Positions 33,001 through 45,750 of a stretch of DNA of 64,000 nucleotides are shown here, one piece after another; the stretch's first letter is position 1; each line of letters opens with the position of its first letter. Origin of the DNA: Dicyema japonicum. Its lineage: Eukaryota > Dicyemida > Rhombozoa > Dicyemidae. The stretch lies in the NCBI GenBank assembly GCA_011109175.1, contig RDEW01000007.1, positions 181,154 through 245,153 on the forward strand, given 5' to 3'. The notes under the pieces are model-generated. The model had not been told where the DNA came from and searched no databases. It saw only the letters and a list, made by a program, of their open reading frames with translations. The position numbers were made by a program, and so were the translations under genes.

Positions 33001-36000
33001 AAATAATAAATTTCAGTCGCCTCACTGTAGTATCTGAAAGCTGTTCTGGATGAGGTTGATTTTCTGTTCTCATTTTCTCTAATCCGCAAATTTCCATTGA
33101 AATTGATAAAATTCGAAATTTCTGAACATTCCTTTTCATGTATCTTTTCCTTTTTAAATTCATTTTCAAATAATTCCTTTTAAATAATAAAATACAAAAC
33201 CTTTTCCTCTTTGATTTTAATAGAAATATCTTTGCATTCATTCTCAAGTGCTTTAAGTCTTGGATAAATTTCATCAGGATGTTTTAATAAATCACAGGCA
33301 ATTCTAGAGATGTAGTCAATTCGCTCCTTCAAGGAACTCAGCATTTTGTCACATTCTGAGGATAAATGATACTAAAACTTTCAAAATCTGTAATTTTTGT
33401 GGCAAACCATATCTGCCATTGTTGACATTTTCAAATGTATCTTTCAAACATCCCAAATCACTTTCAATTTTTACGACTTTATTTAATAAATCTTCTATTT
33501 CCTTACTTTCGGCAATCAACTGAGTCTCGTAACTCTGGGATCAGTTTATAAAGTGATACCAAAATATCTCTATAAAGTTCATTGTATAAAATGGCAGTTC
33601 GTTCATTAATAATACACGACGAAGCAAATGCACTCTTTAATAATATTAAAATATTCATAAATTCCTTAAAATTTATTTCACTTTTTTTCTAATGCATGGA
33701 TAAGCATCTTAATATTACAAACTATAAACCTTTAATTTTTTTAATTTTTCTTTATTGGATAAGGATTTGCTAGTAATTTCATTAAAGTAAGACTCAGTTT
33801 CTTTAATCCAATTATTCAACTCGATCTCTACAATTAAACGAACGCAGACTTGCTGTTAACCAAATAAATACTTTGGCATCAATCTCTCTATATTAAAGTG
33901 TATTTGGTTGAATTTAAGTTCTAGGTTCTCCCAGTTCTTACTATGGAAATCAAAATCATTCCGAATTGATCTCTTTAACTCATCACCAGTAATAAAATTA
34001 CTCGCATTATCACATGCTGTTGTGAAATGACTAAAAGAGTCACCAACTGTAGTTTTCATTTCGGTCATTTCCTTTAATAAAAATAAACTAAACATAAGTC
34101 ATCTCTGAAAGGGTTGATTCATTGATTGTTTTATTTTGACTTGGAGATAACTTTAATATTTTTTCCAATTTCTTTTGAGCATAAATAAAACTATTTTTAT
34201 GTTCTGTGTACAATTTACATGATTTATCAACATTTTCCCAATATTCTTTCATTTTCTAAATACAAATATTAATTGTAACTTTTAATTTTATTGTTAATTC
34301 TTTCAACTTAACAATATAAATTTGGGTATCATTGAGGCAAGTCACTGAATTATCCATATTATTTAAACATCTCTGAAACACTAAATCACCTTGGGAGCTA
34401 TTTCACAAGCATTTGAAAAATATTCCTACTTTTAAAACCACTATTAACTCCAATCTGTTGGGTATGACTTGAGACATCACTCAACAAAATAAATTCATCT
34501 TTTGAAGTAATTTTATCCGTTTTTACGATTAAGTCTTCAATTTCATCCCACAGAAATTTGTCAGCCAAATGACTGCGTTGAGAATCATTGATAAAAGTTG
34601 ATAATTTGCTACAAACTTCGTTTGCAGACTGTAAAAGGGTAGAATAATCATTCTTTAATTGTTCACAACTCATTCCTTCCAATTTTGTTGAAAAATCACT
34701 TATTTTATTATCAATGACTTCTCTGTGTTTTTTTACTATATTTTCAATTCTAGGACCTGTTCTCTTGATATTCCTTATTAATTCCTTAAAATTATATTTT
34801 TATAATAACGCATAATGCTTTCAGATTTTCTTTAATCGCATTCAGAGATACAGAGTATCATTCAAGATTCAATTTCTCTCCACATTTGTCCCATCCATTG
34901 TAGAAGACTGTTTGTCTCCATCAATATGTTTAGATTGTCTTGATTTCCATTATCCCTCTCCTTAAATAACATAATAATACTTACTTTGCAAAGAGAATCA
35001 ATGTGATTCAATCTTAAACGAAAATTAGTTAATTCTGAGTCTTCTCCATAAATTTTAGATACTCTGTTCGTACAATAATTGTCCAAAATTTTATGCATTT
35101 CAGGTATCTCATCACGTATTTTCTGGAAAATAATATAAAATGGACTTTTAATTGAAAATATTGTTCTGATGTTAAATTTAGAGATAAATTTCGTAGAAAA
35201 ATCTCGGCATTCTCTATTTGTTTTTCTAAGTTTTGTTTAAGAGTAACATTTTCATCAATCTGATCTCTCATTCGACCTTAAATAAGTTCAATTTAACCAA
35301 AATTTCCTTTTAATGTTTGTAGTTTGTTTTCTTGGATTATAAACTCTCTGTTGTTTTCTTTTATAAAGTTTTTGTAAAAAATTAGGACAATTAAATAAAA
35401 TTTCGCAATACTCTATTCTGAATTGTTCTGAGTCTAATTTATAGCCTTGGAGAGTATTTTCAACATTCTTAGTTATTGTAATATTTTTATACATTCAACA
35501 TTTCTTCGTAAATCATTAGATCTTGTTTGTTTATTGGAGGCTGGTTTTCCAACTCTTCAATTTTGTCTGAACTAAATTTGAGAGTCAATTTTTGGTTTGA
35601 CAATTTCTCCATGGAACAATCGATGATATCATTTACTCGCAAGGCTTCCGAAAGAATGTTCTACCCAATAATACGTACAACAACGTTAATGCCTTTTTTT
35701 AAATTTTCATAATTTTGAATAATTTTAACAATTTTACCATTCAAACATGAAGAACTGGGAACATCTTTAATTTCTTCAATAGAAGGTCCCAGTTTTTCTA
35801 TTGATTTCTTAAGGTTCTGTCAGTTTAAATACTCTTAGTTACCTGTGAACTTAAATTAATTCTGGGACATTCCAGAGGTTTATGGGAAATATTTTTATAA
35901 TTTTTTTGAATTTGTTCAAATTTTGATAAATATTGTTCAATTTCATTTGATATTATATTTATCTTTTCATTGTAACCATAAAATTCTTAACATTCTTTTG

Positions 36001-39000
36001 ATCTTGTACAAAGCTGTCTCTCAACAACTTCCAGTTGCTCACCATATTTTGAGATTTGCTCATGAGGTCGAGGTTTTCTTTAATCGGAGTAGCAGCACAA
36101 ATTGATTCTTTAATTACTTCTCCTTCAAGCAATAATCGTTCAATATCCTATATTTAAAACAACAATTACATTTTCTACATTCCGAGCCATAACCGAACTG
36201 TCCAAGTCCTCAGAAATAGTTCTATGAATACTCATCTTTTGTTTAACAAATTCTTGTATTTGTCCAAATTTGTCTACCATATTCTTATACGATTTGACAC
36301 TCTCAAGATCCCTATTTTGCACTTCAATCTCATCCTTTGAATATTATTATCATTTACATTTATTTTTTAATAATACAATAATATTTTGCTTCAAATTCTA
36401 GTGATTTATTAGTAAAATAATCATTCTCAATACTATTGTCTATTGCGTCGGCTGTTTTCTTTATTTCCATCACTAAATCAAGGTTATCTTCAAGTTTATT
36501 GGATAATTCAATTAACTGAATACAATTAATCCCCTTTAAGGAATCAACAAACATTGCTTCGGTTTGATTTAGCAAATTATTCCCACTCATCAATTGTTGG
36601 TTAAATTTTCAATATTATTTATGATTATCACCATTTTAGAAATTTTCTGTTCTTTTTCAATTCTTATATTATCCAGCTCACATAAAAATTTGAATGGTTC
36701 ATCAAAAATACGAAAATATCTCAACTTATTTCGGAATACGTCGACTGTTTGAGTGAGTTCTTTAAATATTAAACTGAATTGAGACAAATCATTATTTAAA
36801 GTCTGAAAATAAAACAAAATATACTATATGGTTTTTTCCAAAGTTTTCTACATTATGCTCATTTATATTTTGCAGTAGGATTTCCTCATTGATATTATTT
36901 ATTAACAATTCACAATTTTCATATAAAGTTGAACATTTTAGATGATTGGTCTGTAATTCTGAAAGTTTTTCTAGTTGATTAGATGTTTCTTTTTCCAATT
37001 CATTCAATTGGTTTTCAAAAAGCATACACAATGGCAAATTTGCTTCTTTTGATATTTGTTTAGCTAGAGAATTTAAATTTAAAAAGATTTGATTTGTTAA
37101 TTTTAATTTCATTCATAAAATTCTAATTTATTGGTAATAATTACATTAAGGGAGTCGCAGGCATCCATCATCATACTGTAACTGTATGGCTTTAATGAAG
37201 ATAATTTCTTGTATGCAACTCCCAACCAATTTTTGATTTCCCGACTCTTAACTTCAAATAATTCCTTTATTTGTTGTTCATTTTTCAATTCAGCTTGTTT
37301 GACCTCAATTTTAGTCTTTGAGTTGTTAAGTCTATTCTTTAACTGAGTAAATTGTGACTTAAATATAATTATAAGGTTTATACAGATAATTTGATTTGTT
37401 GATTATTATTCATTATTCTCAAAGGGATTAGACTCTGATCAGCATCACAGGAGTTGCAACTGTCCACCCAAGAACCCAATTGTCTAGTAAATTCCTCATT
37501 TTGCATAATCATTTCATTTATTGATAAAATTAACGTATTTTCAATTTTATCGTCAATTTGATTGATTGATTTCTAGGTCAATAAATTGGAAATTAACCTC
37601 TACTTGGTTTGAAAAGTTTCGATAACACTGCCATATTTCTAAATTTCTGATAATTTTATCATTCTTTTCTTTTGCATTGTCAATTATCTTTGATGTGTGA
37701 TCAAAAAGTTGTTTTATTTCCGGTGAAACATCCGGTTTGATAGGAATTGAAAATTATCAATTTCATTTTTAATAATCTATTTTATACTATCAAAGTACAT
37801 TTAGTTCAGAAATAGTCCCCTTTATATTATTATACTCAACAGTCTCAAAATAATCTATTTTATCCCTCAATTTTTTGGCGATTTCATTCAAGTCCACAAT
37901 ATTACTTCTTTGTAGGTTTTGTTCTGCTTTTTCAAAGTCGTTAATTTTGTTGATGAAAAAGTTTTTTGACTTATTAACTTTTGTAAGAATATTATCAGCA
38001 TCTGCCATCAAAACATCGTCGTTATTGCACTCGTCAAGAATGCTTCCTACATTCTTCTCTATTTCATCCAACTCTGATAAGGTTCTCTAGATATATTAAA
38101 CTGAATACTACATTCAAAACAGTTTTATAATTTGTAGGATTGACAGAATTTTCAGAGATTTGCTTTATGGAATCAAAAGATTTGGATTGTTTTCTCAATA
38201 GACTTTTAAAGACTTCAATTCGGTTCAAATTAATTTCCAAGTCGAGGGATGCTTTTGAAATTTCATTCTTTTTTAGAATCAAATCATTATTCAGCATTTC
38301 AACAAGTTGGTCAATTTCTGAAGTTGGATAAAATTTATTAATATTTTGTATTATAATTTCACATTTTCCGACAATTTTGTTTGCAGTCTATAATTATAAT
38401 TAAATACAAAACATAAAGTTTTTCCTGTTGATTTTTGATACCACCAGATGATTCCGACAAATTAATTAAATTTAAATTCTCGTAAATTAATTCAATTTGT
38501 TTTTTAATTTTATTCTTAATTATGCGGTTGTCTTTTTTGTTTGAATTCTAATATTTTACAATAATTTAACTTTCTGTTAATATTCCGTTCAATGTTCAAC
38601 GCTTTATTTAGTTGTTCGAAAACTTTAGTTCTCAATTCAAGCGCAGTTTCAAAGGGAATTCCTATAAAATCAATTTTTTCTGATAAAAGATTTAACTCTT
38701 TTTGAATTTCCTGAACATCGGCAATTTTAACTAAAATATATTATCACATATACATCATCATTACCACTCTCTGTTGCAACATAATCTAATTTTCCTACTA
38801 TTTTATCAATATTATTTGAAATTTCTGAACATCTTTCACGTTCCAAAAGATTTTAATTTATTTGTACAGCCACGTTATTTATTCTATCAGAATTTTTATT
38901 AATTTCAGATTTCATTGAAGCTTTCCCTTCATCACTGCAATAGTGTAGTATGTCATTCCATAAAACATTAACACTTTCTAATTTGTGTCTACACGCATCA

Positions 39001-41145
39001 ATATCCTTATATATTTTAGTTAAATTAACTTTGAATGTAATTTCCGGTTTATTCAAATCTGAATCCAATGTCTTACAAATCACTTCAATTTCATTCCACA
39101 CATCTACAACGGTCTAAGTAATAACTAAATCATTAACCTGTGTCTCGTTTATACAATTTAAATACTGTTTTTTTAGTGTTTCGATAGCATTTTCACTTTG
39201 ATTGATTAGTTGATTTAAATCATGATGATCACCAACTTTACAAATATCACGTGCTTCGTTAATGTTGCCTGTTAATTCTAAAATCTTAGCGTCGACAAGT
39301 AATTTGTCATTCTATTTAAATATAATTGTAAACCTTTAGTTCAGCAAGTTTATCATCAATATTTGATTTGCATCTAAATTCTCCAATTGCATTGAATTTG
39401 TTGCATAGTTTATCAACTTGTTTAATGTTATTTGTCAAAGTTGGCATAATTTGTTCTAACGTTATGTTATTGATCCCTTTGGAAATATTTCCTTTCATTT
39501 GTTCTCGTTCAATTTGTAGTATATCTCTGACCTCCTCCATTCTTTCTACTAACTCATCATCAATATAATTTCCAAGTATTTGTTTGGCTATAATCAATTT
39601 ATGATACTTTTCCTCAAATTCTGAAGTTATTCCCATATTAGCAACAATCTAAATCAGTACGATTTTCTTACTCTATATTTATTAAATATTTCCTTGTATT
39701 CTTCGCAATCAGGATCGAGGAGATTTTCAATCCTTTTTAATTCTGCAATCCATGATTGAGAGTCATTAATACTGAAATTATTAACGTAAAATACGAATTC
39801 AAGCATTCTTCGCGTAAATTAAGCATTTCGGTGAAATATTGAATAGATTTGTTCAGTTTACTTTCAAAAGTTAATTTTTGTCGTTCTGCTTCCTCTAATT
39901 TTTCTTCCATGAAAATTTGTGATGGAAGATTGGCAATACTCATCACAATCTGGTTTAGTTCCGAAAAAGCATTTGAAAGTAACTCATTTGTGGGTAAAGT
40001 CCCCAATTTTTCATTCTGTTCAAAAATGCTTAACTTTTGTGAAAAGTTTGAGTTATTGAAAGATTCAAGAATATCATTGGAAGCTTCTAGATTTGTAGTA
40101 AAAACTTCCAAAAGTGAGTTGAATTTATCAATAAATTGCTATTCATTAAACATAGCCAACTTTATATTTCTTTGGATATTTTTCAGTAAATTGAGCCAAA
40201 TATGCCATGATTGATTTTTCATCAGGATTAAATACATTTATATCTTTTTATTCACAAAAAATATAACCTTCTGGGTCGATGAGTTTAGTTACATAGAGCT
40301 TTTCTTCTGCCACAGAAAAGCAATGATTTAATAATTCAATATTATTTTCAAAGGTCTTCGGATCTTTGATTAAATTTGGAGGGACCAGCGAATTTACAAT
40401 ATGTAGAAACTGATTTCCGTCAACCCAAGACTTTCCAAAGTCTTTGACATTCATTCCATAACAACTTTAATTATATTAAAAAAATACTCTCTGAGTTGTC
40501 TTTTGATAGTCGATGCAGCAGAATCGTCTGATCCATAGTTGTTAATCTAAAATATTACAAGTAATTACCTGAAAACGTAGAATGATTATCCATAAAAGTC
40601 CTAATATGATTGATGGTTTTCCTTCAATAATACTACTTGGAACAATATTAACCAATTTTATCTTAAAATAATTTATATTATTACATTGTGATCCCCCAAA
40701 AATTTTAGGGCTAAACTGAGATTTATTTGAGAGTGAATTCTCATCATTGTTGGGTGATCTTCCATTGGCTAAAATTAATAATAATTTATGGTTAATTAAA
40801 CACATTAATTTAAACCACATACCATAATTTCTCCAGACAAAACTTGAATGAGTCTTAATAGAATTCGCCCATCAGCTAAATCTTTGTATATATCTTCTAC
40901 TCTGTATGGCTTTTTTGCCTACAATGTTATTATATTTCAAAACAAATATAAATCGACTGTTCACCCATCTTGTAAAGGTTTTCTTTTGAATTCTCGAGTG
41001 GTGTTCTATTTTATTATATTAAAATACCATTCAAGGCCTTTATGCTTACTTTCATGGATTCCCCTTTCCATGATATAACGTCTGAAGCATCATCAATAGA
41101 ACTTTCTATAGGATTGACTAGGACTTTGTATTCAGATTTTTTCAT
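30063..41145 (-). CDS. Giant CH-CH-spectrin-repeat actin-binding protein (nesprin/plakin-like)
   Basis: One minus-strand gene of about 11 kb, roughly 3,300 codons, cut by many introns of about 22-26 nt. The N-terminus has an actin-binding pair of calponin-homology domains. CH1 (about 41,005-40,569): RIQKKTFTRWVNS, YRVEDIYKDLADGRILLRLI, KLVNIVPSSIIEGKPSIILG, LLWIIILRFQ. CH2 (about 40,546-40,150): GMNVKDFGKSWVDGNQFLHI, NHCFSVAEEKLYV, VFNPDEKSIMAYLAQF. The rest is a long, almost purely helical, Asn/Lys/Glu/Leu-rich rod of degenerate spectrin-type repeats (e.g. W-E-T-L-KWNNFTEICHQNIELI). Introns delimited by hand: 41,006-41,027; 40,919-40,943; 40,662-40,684; 40,547-40,568; 40,465-40,487; 40,244-40,267; 30,420-30,445. 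The C-terminus, read through a 24-nt intron, ends FWKNKQSTYIR at 30,063, with no KASH, EF-hand or ZZ domain seen. Start ATG is the first after an upstream stop. Confidence 0.85.
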
Positions 41146-41229
41146 CCGTTTTGTTCCCTTGGAATTTTTATTAATTTAAAATAAATAAAATGTAATATGC
41201 AAAATAATAACTAAAAATATATTCTTTAA

Positions 41230-41500
41230 AAATAATTTTATTCCTCTCCAAATATAAACTCAGTTCGGATGCCTTGCCTCTAACTCCGTTAATGTTCAGG
41301 CAAAGTATTTTTAAAGCCTTTGGTTCAGGATATATTTCAACATATCCTGACATGACGAGTCTCCACCTGAAAAGTGCACGGATGTGTAGGAAGTGCAGTC
41401 CAAGGGAACTCTCTGGTTGGTCGTTGACAAATGGTTCTTTTTGGATACACTTTTGATTTCTATCTGACGCCAACAGACAAAACAAACCACATGACGCACG
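41230..41500 (-). pseudogene. LINE 5' fragment: endonuclease start preceded by a decayed 2A-like motif
   Basis: Minus-strand frame with RWRLVMSGYVEIYPEP then LKILCLNINGVRGKASEL, the beginning of an APE endonuclease (L-ILC-NINGLR-K). The segment GYVEIYPEP (41,321-41,347) sits where several LINE families carry a 2A-like D-V-E-x-N-P-G-P sequence. The endonuclease stops after about 25 residues. It lies just upstream of the spectrin-giant start codon (41,145). Confidence 0.65.
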
Positions 41501-42309
41501 CTACTCAGTACGTTAGAATATGCTCTGTTTGGCTTCCCAATATAAGTTCTCTGATCACTCAGATGTTAGAGATGAGGTTTTTATTAAAAAATCTTAAATT
41601 TTACAGTATTAAAGAATTATTAGCATACCTGTTAATAATTCTTAAAACGCGAATTCTGGAATGACAGAGGCCAGATGGAATGATGTTTTTCTTATTCACA
41701 CAGAAAATCATAGGTCTGAATTAACTTGTGTGGATACCTTCTCCACTTCGCTGCTTGTGAGATCTGCTCAGAAACCTAAATCTGCGGCCAATGAAACGGA
41801 ATTGGCCAAGATGAAGAATTACTCGGACATTGGAGACCGATAACAATTCACCAGTAACCATAGAAACGTCGGGAACCCTGGATGGCATTAAAATCTTTCA
41901 GACTAGTGAGCCGAAAAAAGAACCCGCGAATCGTTCTGTTTTAGAAAACGATACAGGATTGGCGTATTAAATAGTAACGTAAACGCAATCCATTTGCAAA
42001 GGCTGATTTTTTGTTAATAAATTTTTTCCAAAAAATTAAAAAAAATCAGTATTTAAAAATTTTAAGAATCTTACGAAAAAGTCTACATCACCTATATTTA
42101 TCCGATTTTGTTTTTTTCTGTATGTATAGATCATTCAAAATCGAAATGCCGTCGAACCTACGGAGCATCCTAACCAATGTTTATATTAGCAACATATATA
42201 ATCGAATGCATATCGAATCATAAATTAATGACTTGATGTGATGCATAAAATAAATGCCTTACAACTTAACAATGCCATTCTTCTGAGATCAACAGAGATA
42301 CTTTAACTA

Positions 42310-44924
42310 GGAGTTTCCCAGAAAATTCAAATACAAACGTGCAGACTGGAGACTTTACCGTACACTTACTGACAATCTACTGTAGCATCTGGATGGCATT
42401 ACTTCCATAGACAAAGTAGTTGCTTATGTAAGCCGCACTATCTTGGATGCGGAGTCACTATCTGTACCCAAACACCACCTTAACTAGGCCAGGGAATATG
42501 GTATGTCAGCATCAATCAAGAATAGAAACGAACTCAAAAAATTTCCCAATTAATTATTGATGATAAGCATAAAATGAGGATTTTGATTAGTGAATTAAAA
42601 AAACAGGGAGATTAAAGCAAAAATAAAGATGGAAGCATGTGCTCTCTTCTCTAAATGGAAATAGATCCAATACTGAAAATTTATTGCTTAAGTTCTGACG
42701 TCTCAAGAGAGGATGAAGGATCATCTGAGGTGGATCAAACAAAAGGATTTGAATAATTGCAAAATATTACCTTAAGTATCATCACAAGGACCTTAAAAGT
42801 CGGATATACCCCCTTATATCTCAGTAAACCGAAAAAAGGAACCTGATATGATGTACTTTACTGAAAAAGAGATGAGAAATGAATTGATATTATTAAAACA
42901 ACTTATTTTAACAGACCTAATAAGATCTCAATGATCCTCCAAAAGAATCTTGATGATTATGGAATCGCTTCATTAACGAGGATATTCAACCACTCTATTA
43001 ACAAAAATTATATTCCCACCTCATTTTGCTCCATCGACAAAGCAGTGGACCATCTAAACCATGTAATCCTTCGAGCTGAAAAGTTGTTTGTACCACGTGC
43101 AGTATATAAATCCTACAAGCCTACTCTGGACTCGGAGACTCGTCTCTTCATCAAACAAAGAAACTCCCTGAAGATGAATCATCTGCAAACCTCTTCTGAT
43201 TTGCAAAATATAAAATGCTTAAATCAGAAAATTAAAAAGCTCATCAGACAAAAGAAAGATAGGGCGTGGAAGCGCCTATTATCATCTATTGGACATATGA
43301 AATCCACGAGTCTTTTATGGAAAACTATTCGTCGAATCAAGCTAAACTTATCAGAATCTTTTTCTGCTCCAAATACTGTGCAAGTTAACAACCTAATGAA
43401 ATATTACGCATCCATAAGCCACAAGGACTTCTCGAAATCCCATTCTTGTCACTTTCGGAATTTAGTGCCTAAACCAACTTCATGGATCAATCTGTTTACG
43501 CATGCCGAGGTCACACAGGCTATAAGATCGATGAAGAGATCTTTTACGTGTGGACCTGACGGCATCCGGGAATTTGTTAAAACACCTTTGGTAATGCTGC
43601 AATCAATTCAATTACGTCAATTTTTAATTTGTCTTCTAACATGAACGTCATCATGCAAATGGAAAAACTCACTTATAATACCGATCCTTAAACCAGGAAA
43701 ACCGAAAACCTCACCTTCTTCCTACCGTCCAATTTCATTAACGTGCGCATTATCGCGCCTAATGGAGAAACTCGTACTCTGGAAAATTAAACCCCATTTG
43801 CCCGATGCACTTTCAACATAGTTTCAATGTGAGCGTTCAACTACACATTTGACTTCACTGTCTCAATTTATATCAGAAGGGTTCAACGTACCGAAACGTT
43901 ATCTACGGACAATAATGGTTTCCTTGGATATCCAGAAGGCGTTCGATTCTGTCTCGAGAATATTACTCACGAAGAAGGTTTTTGACACCACCATTCAGAC
44001 GGATTTGAAAGATGGATAGCCAATTTTCTCTCCGGAAGAAGAGGACGTGTCTGTATAGGCCACGCAAGATCGAGGTCCCGTCTCAAATGGCGTCACTCAA
44101 GGATCGCCCCTTTCTCCGGCATTATTCAACTTGTTCCTCAACGATTTACCCTGCCCTGGAGGACCAGATTAAATGCTTCTCACTTATGCTGACGACCTAA
44201 TCATCGCTAGCAGGAACAAATACGTGGGTACAGCAAAATCAGAGCTTCAGTCACATATTGACGACCTGGGAGCCTGGTTGAAGTTGAATCGTCTCTCCGT
44301 ATCCAGGGACAAATCAACATATACAATCTTCACCACGGACAGAAAAGAAAAACATACACTTGATTTGAACATTTTGGAGACTCCTTACCACTACAGACTC
44401 GTCCAACTATCCTGGGAGTGACATTTGACCTTTGATGTCATTTTCTCAACATGTGAAGAACGTTATGACAAAGGGTCTCAGGAAACTTAATATAATAAAC
44501 CGCTCTTGAAGTCAAAACCTTCAAAGGAATGCGCCATCGTCGTGTTCAATCAACTCCTAAAACCGACGATTGAGTACGCCTGTGCCTCATGGGCCTATGG
44601 AGCTTCGATATCAAATTCACTCAAGATCAATACCCTAATTGGAAAACTAGCACGTCAAACGAATCTACCCCGATCTTTTTCTCCAATGCTTGACCACGCC
44701 TCAATCAAAAATAATGTCTCCGGCTTCATCTGTCTGTGTGGCCAAGAACAAGTCGTTTTCCATTCAAGGCTAAAGGCTTCAAATACACGAAATTTGGGGG
44801 AAAACCCACTCCTCTTCAAACCCTAATGAAAGATGATCGTCGTTTATTCAGGAAAGCCGTGGGTACTCTGGAACACAGGAAAAACCTCTCGATCCTGTTG
44901 AGGCGTACCGGGATCACTTAATTA
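42310..44924 (+). pseudogene. LINE linker and reverse transcriptase (unit A)
   Basis: Plus-strand LINE without its endonuclease start: post-endonuclease linker RADWRLYRTLTDNLL (about 42,335-42,385), VPKHHLN, later VPRAVYKSYKPTLDSETRLF (43,090-43,150), ASISHKDFSKS, FTCGPDG (about 43,548), LIIPILKPGKPKTSPSSYRP (about 43,670-43,730), VSLDIQKAFDSVS (43,920-43,960), an indel-broken NGVTQGSPLSP (about 44,085), MLLTYADDLIIAS (44,173-44,211), WLKLNRLSVSRDKS and the thumb to 44,924. At least six frame breaks relative to unit C. The 3' end has an ATAAT-rich tail near 44,970-44,990. Same family as 16.1-17.5 kb. Confidence 0.85.
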
Positions 44925-45009
44925 GTTGATTACTCCTTCTTTCTTGGTGTTCCCTTTTCGGGTTATAAATAAATAATATAAATAATATTCAAGCCTTATG
45001 GAAGCTTCC

Positions 45010-45660
45010 ACTTACGTCCAATTTTGAACCCAGTAAAGTGAAGAAGGACCCAGCTTCACACAGCCGGTCGCGTTATTGTGTTCGGTGTCGAAAATCTGGA
45101 AGAGGCTGGTTCTTGCGAAAATCAAAAATATCTTCCCGACTCGTCATTTCAACGTGGTTTTAAAAAGATGAGGTCTATTTCGACGCACTTATCTGCATGA
45201 CTAGCTTTATACGATATGGTTTCTCATACAGGTCGGGAAAGATGAAAACTACTTTGCTCCATAGACGTCCACAAACTTTTGACTCTGTGTCAAGGAAGAT
45301 TCTTGGAAAATTTACCATCAATGATCCCTGGAAAGTTTAAGATCTGGTTAGCTAATTTCGTTAGTGGTCGTAGGGGACGCGTCTGCAATGTCTATTCAAG
45401 ATCTATTTTCGACTTCTATCTAATCGTGTTCTCAAGGATCCCCTTTGTCTCCATTACTATTCATAAACGATCTCTCCACATAAGACGCCGAAAATGATAT
45501 TATTCTGACTTATGCCGACGACATTGTAATTCTTATTCTCTATCTGAGATGTCCCACGGCATGCCAATTCCAAAGTTGAGAGGTAGCAGAGGTGTAATCT
45601 TCTTAAGAAACCTCGCTTCATTCTTTCCAGCTGAAATGTACATGCAAAACTCCACAAAGG
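45010..45660 (+). pseudogene. Second LINE RT fragment (unit A)
   Basis: Directly after the first LINE: KKDPASHSRSRYCVRCRKSG-type decayed fingers, FQRGFKKMRSISTHLSA, DVHKLLTLCQGRFL in place of DVHKAFDSVSRK, then LTYADDIVILILYL (about 45,505-45,550). The intact reading is better seen in unit C (62,431-62,739). It ends shortly before the GPCR 3' end on the opposite strand. Confidence 0.75.
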
Positions 45661-45750
45661 TTAACACATTTTAAAGCAAGTTAATATAATGATAGTAAAA
45701 GTCAATTATTGCTAAAATACCTACAAAATCGTCTTGCAATAACTAATCCT

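Noticed and set aside
39849-40214. Plus-strand 121-codon open frame
   Set aside because: Shadow of the helical rod of the spectrin giant; the minus strand continues the CH2 domain through verified introns.
20299-41145. Ciliate origin, suggested by the very short introns
   Set aside because: TAA and TAG act as stops, and the gene set (CH-CH-spectrin giant, adhesion-GPCR, LINE/SINE/hAT load) is animal-like.
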